Source: Nitrososphaerales archaeon TH1177
GTDB lineage: Archaea > Thermoproteota > Nitrososphaeria > Nitrososphaerales > Nitrososphaeraceae
Assembly (NCBI GenBank): GCA_014523515.1
Contig: JAATVJ010000323.1
Coordinates: 1-6,608 of the forward strand
Length of the DNA: 6,608 bases
Reading direction: 5' to 3'
The translations under genes and the position numbers were made by a program. Of the stretch, positions 1-6,359 are shown one piece after another. Below the pieces are notes generated by a model, which was given only the letters and a program-made list of their open reading frames with translations, did not search any database and was not told the DNA's origin. Within the stretch, counting starts at the first letter, position 1. Each line of letters opens with the position of its first letter.

Positions 1-597
1 AGTACGCCAAAGATATATGTTGGACGATCCTCAGGGGATCCTACTACAAACCAAGTAAAAACTAATAAAATTATGTTACAGTATGCATTAGATGGAAAAA
101 AAGTCCTGAGGCTTAAAGGAGGAGATCCTTTTATTTTTGGGAGAGGAGGAGAAGAAGCTGAATTTCTACATGAAAATGATATTGATTTTGAAATTATTCC
201 TGGAATCTCTTCTGCAATTGGCTCAGCCATCTATTCAGGTATTCCCCTTACTCACAGGCAATTTTCGTCATCAGTTGCAATTGTTACCGGACATGAAGAT
301 CCTGCAAAAAAAGAGAAGAGTGTTAGATGGGATAAATTAGCAATGGCTGTAGATACTATTGTGATTCTTATGGGCGTTGAAAATTTAGAATCAATTATTA
401 AAAATTTAATTAACTATGGTCTTTCAAATGATACCAAAATAGCGGTGATACAAAACGGGACTCTAAAAGAGCAAAAAGTTATTATTGGCAATTTCCGTGA
501 TATAAGAAAAAAAATAGATGATGCTTCTATAAAACCACCTGCTGTCATTATCATAGGTGAAGTTGTTTCTCTTTCGGATAAAATTAAGTGGTTCTAG
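1..597 (+). CDS. cobA: Uroporphyrinogen-III C-methyltransferase, 5' end missing
   Basis: The reading frame is open from the first base to TAG at 595-597, giving 198 visible residues; SUMT enzymes are usually about 240-260 residues, so roughly the first 45-50 are outside the window. The enzyme uses two S-adenosylmethionines to methylate uroporphyrinogen III at C2 and C7, making precorrin-2 for siroheme, cobalamin and alternative haem. Visible signatures are the LKGGDPFIFGRGGEE segment (about residues 39-53), the PGISSAIGSAIYSGIPLTHR segment with VTGHE just after it, LMGVENL, and a C-terminal PPAVIIIGEVVSLSDK. These are the typical SUMT blocks in the right order. The ATG at 73 is internal: family-like sequence (KIYVGR) precedes it. 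hemD follows after 27 bases on the same strand, consistent with one pathway unit. A one-domain enzyme is expected; there is no fused HemD or CysG part in what is visible. Confidence 0.95.
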   Translation, partial: STPKIYVGRSSGDPTTNQVKTNKIMLQYALDGKKVLRLKGGDPFIFGRGGEEAEFLHENDIDFEIIPGISSAIGSAIYSGIPLTHRQFSSSVAIVTGHEDPAKKEKSVRWDKLAMAVDTIVILMGVENLESIIKNLINYGLSNDTKIAVIQNGTLKEQKVIIGNFRDIRKKIDDASIKPPAVIIIGEVVSLSDKIKWF

Positions 598-624
598 TTC
601 TTATAAATATGTGTTTATCGGTAT

Positions 625-1419
625 ATGAATTCCAAGATCATTGCAATTACAAAATCTGAAGGTTTAATCTCAAAGGATTTTATTGCTAAAATTGAAAATC
701 ATAACTCGAGACTAATTGTAGTTAAGACTTCAACGATAGTAAAATCTGATTCTAAACTTGTTACTGAAATTTTTAATATTATTTCTAATTGGTCTTCTGG
801 TTATATTATATTTTTAAGTCCTAATGCAGTTAATGTATTTTTTAAAATTGCTTATGATTTAAATCGAGTTAATGAAGTAGTTCATAATATCAATTCAAAA
901 TTTACAGTTGTTGCAATCGGGCCATCTACTAGAAATGCGCTCATAAAAAATAAAATAATTGTGAATAATATGCCTAAAGATAATTCTTCTGAGGGGATTA
1001 TTGATTTACTTTCTAAATTAAAAAATGATAATGTATCTAAAATACTAATTCCTCGAAGTATACGTGCAGATGAATATTTAAAAAAGAAACTTTTAGAATT
1101 GGGGTTTGCCGTTTACGATTTTTATATTTACAATGTCAAACCTGCAGAAGTAGATCATATATGGATTGAATTTTTTGATCTTCTTAGAAAAGGGAAAATC
1201 GACTCATTGATCTTTACTAGTCCTTCAAATGTTAATTTTCTTATAACTACAACAAGAAATTATTCTTCAGATCTATTCCCTTTAATTTATAAAATTAAAT
1301 TAATTTTATCTATCGGTCCACTTACTAGTAAAGAACTTTTAAAATATAAAATTCCATTTACTGAATCCAAAGATCATTCTTTAGAAGGTATTTATGAAAT
1401 TCTCTATTGCAATAATTAA
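625..1419 (+). CDS. hemD: Uroporphyrinogen-III synthase
   Basis: This 264-residue cytosolic protein should cyclize hydroxymethylbilane with inversion of ring D to give uroporphyrinogen III, the substrate of the upstream CobA. HemD proteins diverge strongly but have two similar alpha/beta lobes. Here the lobe signatures are FLSPNAV (63-69), AIGPSTRNAL (97-106) and SSEGI (121-125), then IPRSIRADEYL (142-152), FTSPSNV (197-203), SIGPLT (229-234) and a terminal SLEGIYEIL (252-260). Length is normal. The ATG start lies 27 bases after cobA and has no real Shine-Dalgarno sequence. The protein is rich in Ile, Lys, Asn and Ser, in line with the A+T-rich base composition. Assignment rests on motifs plus the cobA neighbour; motif conservation is weaker than for CobA, as is normal for this family. 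Confidence 0.9.
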   Translation: MNSKIIAITKSEGLISKDFIAKIENHNSRLIVVKTSTIVKSDSKLVTEIFNIISNWSSGYIIFLSPNAVNVFFKIAYDLNRVNEVVHNINSKFTVVAIGPSTRNALIKNKIIVNNMPKDNSSEGIIDLLSKLKNDNVSKILIPRSIRADEYLKKKLLELGFAVYDFYIYNVKPAEVDHIWIEFFDLLRKGKIDSLIFTSPSNVNFLITTTRNYSSDLFPLIYKIKLILSIGPLTSKELLKYKIPFTESKDHSLEGIYEILYCNN

Positions 1420-1436
1420 ACTTAAATAATAGTAAA

Positions 1437-1447
1437 TTTATTTTTTT
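1437..1447 (+). terminator. T-run after hemD, candidate archaeal terminator
   Basis: A run of seven T (1441-1447) preceded by TTTA starts 18 bases after the hemD stop. Archaeal RNA polymerase can terminate on U-tracts without a hairpin, so this may end the cobA-hemD transcript before the sufB promoter. The genome is T-rich, so a chance run is possible. Confidence 0.4.
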
Positions 1448-1471
1448 AATACTACTATGGTGAATAGTATT
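1448..1471. repeat. Inverted repeat upstream of the sufB promoter
   Basis: AATACTA at 1448-1454 and TAGTATT at 1465-1471 are perfect 7-base inverted arms separated by 10 bases. The repeat ends about 12 bases before the sufB TATA element. It could be an operator for a dimeric regulator or a weak hairpin; its role is inferred from position only. A related shorter repeat lies at 6360-6373. Confidence 0.4.
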
Positions 1472-1483
1472 TAGGTTGTAAAA

Positions 1484-1491
1484 TTTATATA
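1484..1491 (+). promoter_or_regulatory. TATA element of sufB
   Basis: TTTATATA is centred about 28 bases before the sufB ATG. Archaeal TATA boxes lie about 26 bases before the transcription start, so the mRNA should begin within a few bases of the ATG (leaderless or nearly so). No Shine-Dalgarno sequence is present, which agrees. The element also supports the ATG at 1516 over the next in-frame ATG at 1537. Confidence 0.6.
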
Positions 1492-1515
1492 ACATAACGC
1501 CGTTATGAAAAGTAT

Positions 1516-2916
1516 ATGACTACAGAAGAACTTAATATGGATTATAGTAAATATGATTTTAAAGATTCTACTGACTTGTATGTTTATACAAGTAAGAAGG
1601 GTCTTTCTCGAGGCACCGTTGAAGAAATTAGTAAAATTAAAAATGAACCTCAATGGATGCTTGATTTCAGATTAAGATCATATGATATCTTTATGAATAA
1701 ACCTATGCCAGTATGGGGAGGTGATTTATCAAAAATTAATTTTCAAAATATTTATTATTATACAAAAGCATCAGAAAAACAAAGCAAAAGCTGGGATGAT
1801 GTACCAGAGTCTGTTAGAAAAACATTCGATAAACTAGGCATACCTGAAGCCGAGAAAAAATTTTTAGCTGGTGTGGGTGCTCAATATGAATCAGAAACTG
1901 TATATCATAACTTGCGCGAAGATTTATCCAAACAAGGTGTAATATTTTGTGATACAGATACGGCAGTTAAAGAACATCCTGATCTATTAAGAAAGTATTT
2001 TGGAAAAGTTATACCACCAGAAGACAACAAATTTGCTGCATTAAATAGTGCAGTATGGTCAGGTGGTTCTTTTATTTATATTCCTCCTAATGTTAAAGTT
2101 GATCTTCCATTACAAGCCTATTTTAGAATTAATGCTGAAAATATAGGTCAATTTGAACGTACTTTAATTATTGCTGATGAAGGATCTGAAGTACATTATA
2201 TCGAAGGTTGTACTGCTCCAGTTTATACAACTGAATCCTTACATTCTGCTGTTGTTGAATTAATTGCCAAGAAAGGTGCAAAAATAAGGTACACCACTAT
2301 TCAAAATTGGAGTAAAGATGTATATAATTTGGTAACAAAAAGGGCATATGCTTATGAAAATGCTCGAGTTGAATGGGTTGATGGAAATCTTGGTAGTAAA
2401 TTGACTATGAAATATCCAGGAGTTTATATGCTTGGAAGAAATGCTCATGCTGAAGTTATATCAATTGCCTTTGCTGGTTCAGATCAACATCAAGATGCAG
2501 GTGCCAAAGCTGTCCATTTAGCTCCAGATACTACATCTAGAATTACAAGTAAGTCTGTTAGTAAACAATCAGGTAGAACTACCTACCGTGGCTTATTACA
2601 TGTAGCTAAAGGTGCTACTAATGTCAAGTCCAATGTTAGATGTGATGCTCTTTTACTTGATGAAACATCCAGAACAGATACTTATCCTTATGTAGAAGTT
2701 AATGAGGATGACGCGACAATTTCTCATGAAGCTAGTGTAGGAAAAATTGGAGAAGATCAAATATTCTACTTGATGAGTAGAGGATTTTCAGAGTCAGACG
2801 CCTTATCACTTATAGTTGGAGGATTTATAGAACCATTTACAAAAGAATTGCCCATGGAATATGCAGTTGAATTGAATAGACTTGTTAAATTAGAAATGGA
2901 AGGCTCTGTCGGTTAA
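1516..2916 (+). CDS. sufB: Fe-S cluster scaffold protein SufB
   Basis: This 466-residue protein is the scaffold subunit of the SUF iron-sulfur assembly complex in the cytosol, normally working as SufB-SufC2-SufD and receiving sulfur from a cysteine desulfurase. Family signatures include the N-terminal [13 protein letters not shown], then [20 protein letters not shown] (about 172-191), YIEGCTAP with Cys232, IQNWSK with Gln263 and Trp265, VTKR with Lys275, [10 protein letters not shown] with Cys376, and [21 protein letters not shown] with His404 and Glu405. By order and spacing, Cys232, Cys376 and His404/Glu405 match E. coli SufB Cys254, Cys405 and His433/Glu434, residues implicated in sulfur transfer and cluster formation. 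The C-terminus [27 protein letters not shown] tail is typical. There is no intein, although SufB hosts inteins in some archaea and bacteria. sufD follows after 35 bases. A TATA element supports the start. Confidence 0.97.
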   Translation: MTTEELNMDYSKYDFKDSTDLYVYTSKKGLSRGTVEEISKIKNEPQWMLDFRLRSYDIFMNKPMPVWGGDLSKINFQNIYYYTKASEKQSKSWDDVPESVRKTFDKLGIPEAEKKFLAGVGAQYESETVYHNLREDLSKQGVIFCDTDTAVKEHPDLLRKYFGKVIPPEDNKFAALNSAVWSGGSFIYIPPNVKVDLPLQAYFRINAENIGQFERTLIIADEGSEVHYIEGCTAPVYTTESLHSAVVELIAKKGAKIRYTTIQNWSKDVYNLVTKRAYAYENARVEWVDGNLGSKLTMKYPGVYMLGRNAHAEVISIAFAGSDQHQDAGAKAVHLAPDTTSRITSKSVSKQSGRTTYRGLLHVAKGATNVKSNVRCDALLLDETSRTDTYPYVEVNEDDATISHEASVGKIGEDQIFYLMSRGFSESDALSLIVGGFIEPFTKELPMEYAVELNRLVKLEMEGSVG

Positions 2917-2931
2917 CAAATTAATTTACCC

Positions 2932-2937
2932 TTTTTT
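2932..2937 (+). terminator. T6 run between sufB and sufD, possible attenuator
   Basis: Six T in the 35-base sufB-sufD gap could cause partial U-tract termination and so lower sufD relative to sufB. No hairpin precedes it. The evidence is only the run itself. Confidence 0.2.
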
Positions 2938-2943
2938 AGTGAT
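2938..2943 (+). promoter_or_regulatory. Candidate ribosome binding site of sufD
   Basis: AGTGAT ends 8 bases before the sufD ATG; GTGAT can pair with the usual archaeal 16S rRNA 3' tail (AUCACCUCC). The other starts in the window lack such a site, which fits sufD being translated from inside a sufB-sufD mRNA while first genes are leaderless. Confidence 0.4.
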
Positions 2944-2951
2944 AGTAAAAT

Positions 2952-4379
2952 ATGTACAAATTATCTTTGTTAGATAAAAATTTTAATACTTTAATTAAGA
3001 ATGTTAAAGAACCATCTTGGATGACACAAACAAGACATGAAGCCTTTAAAAAATATACTAGTCTTCCATTAGAATCATCTGCTCTTTATAGTAAATATTC
3101 TAATGCAAATAAATTAATGACTGATAATATTTTTTTTAATTCTTCTACTTTAACAAATAATAAAGATGATTTAGATATTTTTTCTGATAGAATAGAGGAA
3201 TTAAGTAAAACTTCAAGTATTTTATGTAAAAACTCAAAGATTGTTCAATCTTTTTTACCAGAAGAATTTGAAAAAAAAGGTATAATTATTACAGATATTA
3301 CTTATGCAATCAACAAATTTTCTGATTTGATACAAAAATATCTTAATAAAAATAAATTAAATTACGAGGAAGATAAATTTTTGGCTCTCTCATCTGCAGC
3401 ATTTCAAAATGGCTATTTTATTTTTATACCTAAAAACATTGTATTGGAAGATCCAATCAGAGTAATTAATTATTTATCAGATGACGGTTTCTCATCAATA
3501 TCTAGAAATATAATAGTATGCGAAGATTTTTCAAAGGCTACGTTAGTTCAAGAATTGTATTCTCCTGAAGTTAAAGTAAACAACTCACAATCTCAGCAGC
3601 AAGCATATTTTGAATTACTAGAAGCTCATGTAATGTCCAATGCTCAGTGTGAGATGGTAACTCTACAATCGATGAACTACGATTCAATTAATTTTTCAAA
3701 TAGAAAAGCTTTTGTAGAAAGAGATGCAAAAATGTCTTGGTCTTTAGCACTTTTTGGATCACAATTGTCTAGATATAAAGTTGATAGTATAATGCAAGGG
3801 CCTGGTGCTTTAGCTGAGGATGTTGAAATTATTTTTGGAATAGGTAATCAATCTTTTGACATTACTTCTAATTTGATTCATGTTGCTCCCAATACAAGAG
3901 GTAAGGTTTTAGTTAAATCTGTTTTAAAGGATACTTCTCAATCTCTTTTTAAAGGAATGATAAAAATTAACAAAAATGCTAAAGCTACTGAATCTTATTT
4001 AGCTGGACATGCTATTTTATTGAATAAAGGTGCAAAATCTGATGCTATTCCAGGCTTAGAAATAGAATGTAACGAAGTTAGGGCAACTCATTCTGCATCT
4101 GTAGCTCAAATTGATGAGAATCAAATCTTTTATCTTATGTCCCGCGGTCTTTCAAAAGAACTAGCAAAGCGGGAAATAGTAGGAGGATTTCTAGAACCAA
4201 TTTCAAGAAAAATGGGTCCAACGATTCGTGCCTGGATTAATTATTTAATTGAAAATAAATGGTTAGGCAAACCATTGAAGCTAAAAATAGATGAAGCAAT
4301 GGAACAAATACTTGAGGTTGAAAAAAGTAGATACAGAGAAAATGAAGATATATTTGAAAAACATTATAAATATAGATAA
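2952..4379 (+). CDS. sufD: Fe-S cluster assembly protein SufD
   Basis: This 475-residue SufB paralogue is the other half of the SufB-SufD scaffold. It shares the late-domain pattern with SufB: FLALSSAAFQNGYFIFIP (about 142-160), NLIHVAPNTRGKVLVKSVLKD, AGHAILL, and [27 protein letters not shown] with His380, followed by GGFLEPI. His380 aligns by motif with E. coli SufD His360, the residue implicated with SufB Cys405 in cluster assembly. It lacks the SufB Cys at the [10 protein letters not shown] position (here AGHAILLNKG), which separates SufD from SufB. The N-terminal WMTQTRHEAFKKYTSLPL is the normal SufD start, followed by a poorly conserved Asn/Ser/Asp-rich stretch (about 45-90). The C-terminal tail after IENKWLGK is charged and helical-looking. 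It follows sufB closely and precedes the Rieske ferredoxin by 33 bases. Confidence 0.94.
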   Translation: MYKLSLLDKNFNTLIKNVKEPSWMTQTRHEAFKKYTSLPLESSALYSKYSNANKLMTDNIFFNSSTLTNNKDDLDIFSDRIEELSKTSSILCKNSKIVQSFLPEEFEKKGIIITDITYAINKFSDLIQKYLNKNKLNYEEDKFLALSSAAFQNGYFIFIPKNIVLEDPIRVINYLSDDGFSSISRNIIVCEDFSKATLVQELYSPEVKVNNSQSQQQAYFELLEAHVMSNAQCEMVTLQSMNYDSINFSNRKAFVERDAKMSWSLALFGSQLSRYKVDSIMQGPGALAEDVEIIFGIGNQSFDITSNLIHVAPNTRGKVLVKSVLKDTSQSLFKGMIKINKNAKATESYLAGHAILLNKGAKSDAIPGLEIECNEVRATHSASVAQIDENQIFYLMSRGLSKELAKREIVGGFLEPISRKMGPTIRAWINYLIENKWLGKPLKLKIDEAMEQILEVEKSRYRENEDIFEKHYKYR

Positions 4380-4412
4380 CAATTATTAAGTTTATTCATT
4401 TATTAAATAATT

Positions 4413-4727
4413 ATGGCAGAATGGGTAAGGGCTTGTGATTTTAAATCTTTAAAACCTGGAGAAATGATGGATTTTGATTTTAATGACAAAAAAATCCTTC
4501 TTGTTAATATAGATAATACAATATATGCTAGTGATAGAATTTGTACTCATGCATATGCTGATTTATCTATGGGATTTTTAAATGCAGAAGAAAAAACAGT
4601 GACATGTCCACTTCATATGTCTGTATTTAATCTTAATAATGGAAATCCGCTAAACTTACCTGCAAAAGAACCATTACTGATCTATAAAACAAAGATAGAT
4701 AATAATTCAATTTTTATATTTGTCTAA
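4413..4727 (+). CDS. Rieske-type [2Fe-2S] ferredoxin
   Basis: This small soluble protein of 104 residues carries one Rieske domain, an electron carrier with a [2Fe-2S] cluster held by two Cys and two His. The ligands are Cys44-Thr-His46 and Cys65-Pro-Leu-His68, 18 residues apart between the two motifs, followed by the VFNLNNGNPLNLPA segment. Overall it resembles the ferredoxin components of ring-hydroxylating dioxygenases and NirD-like proteins, not the membrane-anchored bc1 Rieske protein: there is no signal or membrane segment and no disulfide pair. The residue after His68 is Met where this ferredoxin type usually has Gly (CPLHG). Rieske ferredoxin genes are often found beside suf genes; whether it donates electrons for Fe-S assembly or is only a co-expressed client is unknown. 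The start has no Shine-Dalgarno sequence. Confidence 0.9.
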   Translation: MAEWVRACDFKSLKPGEMMDFDFNDKKILLVNIDNTIYASDRICTHAYADLSMGFLNAEEKTVTCPLHMSVFNLNNGNPLNLPAKEPLLIYKTKIDNNSIFIFV

Positions 4728-4749
4728 TTTTGAATTGAAAATTTTTTAT

Positions 4750-4778
4750 TATTGTTAAAGAAAATAACAATATTTTTT
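4750..4778 (+). terminator. Stem-loop plus T6, terminator after the Rieske gene
   Basis: TATTGTTA (4750-4757) and TAACAATA (4765-4772) are perfect 8-base inverted arms around a 7-base loop, and six T follow at once (4773-4778). An extra T6 run lies just upstream (4742-4747). The stem is A+T-rich, so stability is low, but shape and place fit the end of the sufB-sufD-Rieske transcript. Confidence 0.5.
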
Positions 4779-4802
4779 ATCCTTGTCATTTATTTCATTC
4801 TA

Positions 4803-5681
4803 TTGAAAATAGGAATCGTAGGACTAGGATTAATGGGAAATAATATATGCTTACGTTTAATTAATGAAGGATTTGAAGTTAGTATTTGTAATCGAACTGT
4901 CTCAAAATTAATACCATTAGAAAAGAAAGGTGCTAAAATTTTCAATACACCTAAGCAAATTGCAAATAATACTGATTTTATAATAATTTGTGTAACGAAT
5001 TTTGAAGCCGTTAATACAATATGTTTTCAGAAAGATGGTCTCCAAGAAACAGAAAACCCAAATATTATTATTGCAGATTTTAGTACCCTTTCTCCAAGAG
5101 AATCCATTTATTGTTATAGAAAATTTATGGACAAAAACATATCAATGTTGAGTGTTCCAGTGATGGGAGGTCCTAATGCCGCATTAGAAGGCAACCTTAT
5201 TCCAATTGTTTCAGGAGAAGAAAACATCTTTAAAAAAATAAAAAATATATTAGAAAAATTAGGTAATCCAGTTTTTTACATTGGTAATAAAGAAGGATCA
5301 GCAAACGCCATTAAACTAGCACTTAATCTTAATATTGGATTACTAGCAATGGCTTTATCTGAAGGCTTGTTATTATCTAATACATATGATATTGATCCTA
5401 CACTTTATCTAAAAATTTTTAATTCTACTAATTTTAAAACAGGTATGAGTGAAAACAAAGGGCCTAAAATGATAAATGATGATTATCATCCATCATTTTA
5501 TCTTAAAAATATGAGAAAAGATCTAGCACTTGCAATGGCGGCAGCACAAGAAAAAGAACTTTCTTTACCAGTTACAGGCATGGCATTTCAATTATACAAT
5601 TATGCAGCAAAATCAATATATGCTGACCTAGATTATACCGGAGTTTACAAATTTTTAAAAAAAATTAACAATTTAGAATAA
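4803..5681 (+). CDS. Beta-hydroxyacid dehydrogenase, glyoxylate/succinic semialdehyde reductase-like
   Basis: Starting at TTG 4803 gives MKIGIVGLGLMG and 292 residues, the family's normal length and N-terminus. The frame stays open to a TTG at 4752, but that codon lies in the terminator stem and would add a Phe/Ile/Leu-rich stretch read from T-rich DNA, so I reject it. No in-frame ATG lies before 4833, which would cut into the Rossmann motif. Visible features are the nucleotide-binding GIVGLGLMG (4-12), CNRTVSK with Arg31 (the NRT pattern goes with NADP(H) in this family), DFSTLSP (92-98), PVMGG (119-123), Lys171 and Asn175 in IKLALNLNIG, and LKNMRKDLALA with Lys239-Asp240. Lys171 is the expected catalytic lysine. 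The ENKGPKMI and MRKDLALAMA segments resemble plant GLYR1-type reductases. It should reversibly reduce a small semialdehyde or 2-oxoacid; the substrate cannot be told. The usual substrate-binding Ser in PVSGG is Met121. Confidence 0.85.
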   Translation: MKIGIVGLGLMGNNICLRLINEGFEVSICNRTVSKLIPLEKKGAKIFNTPKQIANNTDFIIICVTNFEAVNTICFQKDGLQETENPNIIIADFSTLSPRESIYCYRKFMDKNISMLSVPVMGGPNAALEGNLIPIVSGEENIFKKIKNILEKLGNPVFYIGNKEGSANAIKLALNLNIGLLAMALSEGLLLSNTYDIDPTLYLKIFNSTNFKTGMSENKGPKMINDDYHPSFYLKNMRKDLALAMAAAQEKELSLPVTGMAFQLYNYAAKSIYADLDYTGVYKFLKKINNLE

Positions 5682-5685
5682 CTTT

Positions 5686-5691
5686 GGAGGT
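5686..5691 (+). promoter_or_regulatory. Orphan Shine-Dalgarno-like GGAGGT
   Basis: GGAGGT lies four bases after the dehydrogenase stop codon. It is the strongest anti-16S match I noticed in the window, yet no gene follows: GTG at 5694 is too close and stops after two codons, and TTG at 5706 gives only an 18-residue frame with 14-base spacing. It may be chance or a remnant. Confidence 0.25.
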
Positions 5692-5913
5692 AAGTGAATT
5701 AACTATTGATATTAATACCTTATTATTTGTCTATTTTTGGAATTTCTATAGATAAGATTTAATAATTTGTTTATTCACTTGAAAAGAAACAAAGTTGTAC
5801 TTTACTAAATTTTTAATGAAATTTTTATTCAAGTATAATTCTGAATGTTGTAATGATAGAATTTATTTTTAAAATATCTATAATATTTTATTTTGTTTTA
5901 TTTAATGTAATTG

Positions 5914-5921
5914 AAAAAAAA
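5914..5921 (-). terminator. T8 run terminating the tRNA-binding gene
   Basis: Eight A on the + strand read as eight T on the - strand, 20 bases after that gene's stop codon. This is a good archaeal U-tract terminator by position; no strong hairpin precedes it. Confidence 0.45.
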
Positions 5922-5941
5922 TATGGTTAAAACTGCCAAAA

Positions 5942-6301
5942 CTAATGAACTCTAGAACCTAATTCAATATTTTCCTCTTTGTCTATCGTCAAAAAAACTG
6001 GTTTTCCATTTATTCCATCTAATGCTAAAATCATACCGTTTGATTCTATATTTCCTATTTTTTTAGGTACAAGATTGGAACACAAAATTACTAACCTGCC
6101 TTTTAATTCATCGGGTTTGTAATACATAGCAGCTCCTACTACTACTATTCTTTTCTCAAATCCAAGATCAACTTCTGCTTTGTATACTTTATTCAATCTT
6201 GGTATGTCTTCTACTTTTATTATTCTTCCAATTCTTAAATCTATTTTAGAAAATTCCTCGAATGATATAATGTTTGATTGGCTTGTTATTTCGTTATCCA
6301 T
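5942..6301 (-). CDS. Stand-alone tRNA-binding domain protein (MetRS beta/CsaA/Arc1p-like)
   Basis: This 119-residue protein is a single OB-fold tRNA-binding domain of the kind found at the C-terminus of methionyl-tRNA synthetase (MetG) and, alone, as archaeal MetRS beta-like subunit, CsaA or in Arc1p/EMAPII. Signatures in order are FEEFSKIDLRIGRIIKVE (14-31), LNKVYKAEVDLG (36-47), RIVVVGAAMYY with PDELKGR (51-69), and NLVPKKIGNIESNGMILA (76-93), where Ser87 and the GM pair are the family hallmark. Only about 13 residues precede the domain, so no catalytic synthetase part exists here. It probably binds tRNA and assists a separate MetRS or another synthetase in the cytosol; a CsaA-like chaperone role is an alternative. 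The ATG has a TATA element about 25 bases upstream and no Shine-Dalgarno sequence, so a leaderless transcript is likely. It is convergent with the dehydrogenase and apparently monocistronic. Confidence 0.88.
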   Translation of the reverse strand: MDNEITSQSNIISFEEFSKIDLRIGRIIKVEDIPRLNKVYKAEVDLGFEKRIVVVGAAMYYKPDELKGRLVILCSNLVPKKIGNIESNGMILALDGINGKPVFLTIDKEENIELGSRVH

Positions 6302-6320
6302 TTTAACTAGTACATATTGT

Positions 6321-6330
6321 TTTTATATAA
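6321..6330 (-). promoter_or_regulatory. TATA element of the tRNA-binding gene
   Basis: Read on the - strand this is TTATATAAAA, centred about 25 bases upstream of the ATG at 6301. That spacing predicts transcription starting at or next to the start codon. Confidence 0.6.
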
Positions 6331-6359
6331 TATCTTATTTTTTTAAATGATGGTCAAAG

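Larger units (their letters stand above)
5682..5941. other. Convergent intergenic stretch, no gene seen
   Basis: These 260 bases separate the + strand dehydrogenase from the - strand tRNA-binding protein. The stretch is very A+T-rich with several T-runs on + (for example 5734-5738) and a T-rich block at 5886-5903, likely loose termination signals for the dehydrogenase. A small hairpin (AAAGT-TGT-ACTTT, 5791-5803) and distant weak inverted pairs (5692-5699 with 5773-5780) are present. The longest ATG frame I read on + codes 18 residues (5816-5872). I see no coding evidence. Confidence 0.6.

Noticed and set aside
137..340. 67-codon open frame on + inside cobA
   Set aside because: It lies in another frame of a gene with clear SUMT motifs, and its translation shows no family-like pattern.
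601..608. TTATAAAT as a TATA box for hemD
   Set aside because: It is centred only about 20 bases before the ATG, so transcription would begin inside the coding region; co-transcription with cobA is simpler.
1505..1519. Tiny ATG-AAA-AGT-ATA-TGA frame overlapping the sufB start as ATGA (and a similar GTG frame at 611-628 before hemD)
   Set aside because: For sufB the predicted transcript starts after this ATG, so it would not be translated; the hemD example looks like chance from the shared GTATATGA.
1471..1653. 60-codon open frame on - covering the sufB start
   Set aside because: It is antisense to conserved SufB sequence and to the sufB promoter; its Phe/Ile-rich content reflects the A+T-rich strand.
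2260..2448. 62-codon open frame on - inside sufB
   Set aside because: It is antisense to one of the most conserved SufB parts, which explains the lack of stops.
1516..2916. Possible intein in SufB
   Set aside because: SufB is a known intein host, but the protein is of normal length with all conserved blocks at ordinary spacing.
4381..4412. AATTATT/AATAATT inverted arms just before the Rieske ATG
   Set aside because: All-A/T 7-base arms with an 18-base loop are expected by chance here and would form a very weak hairpin.
5816..5872. 18-codon ATG frame in the convergent intergenic region
   Set aside because: It has no ribosome site, no well-placed TATA element and no recognizable sequence.
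6347..6353. ATGATGG resembling a C/D-box RNA C motif
   Set aside because: No matching D box or C'/D' pair lies at a suitable distance.
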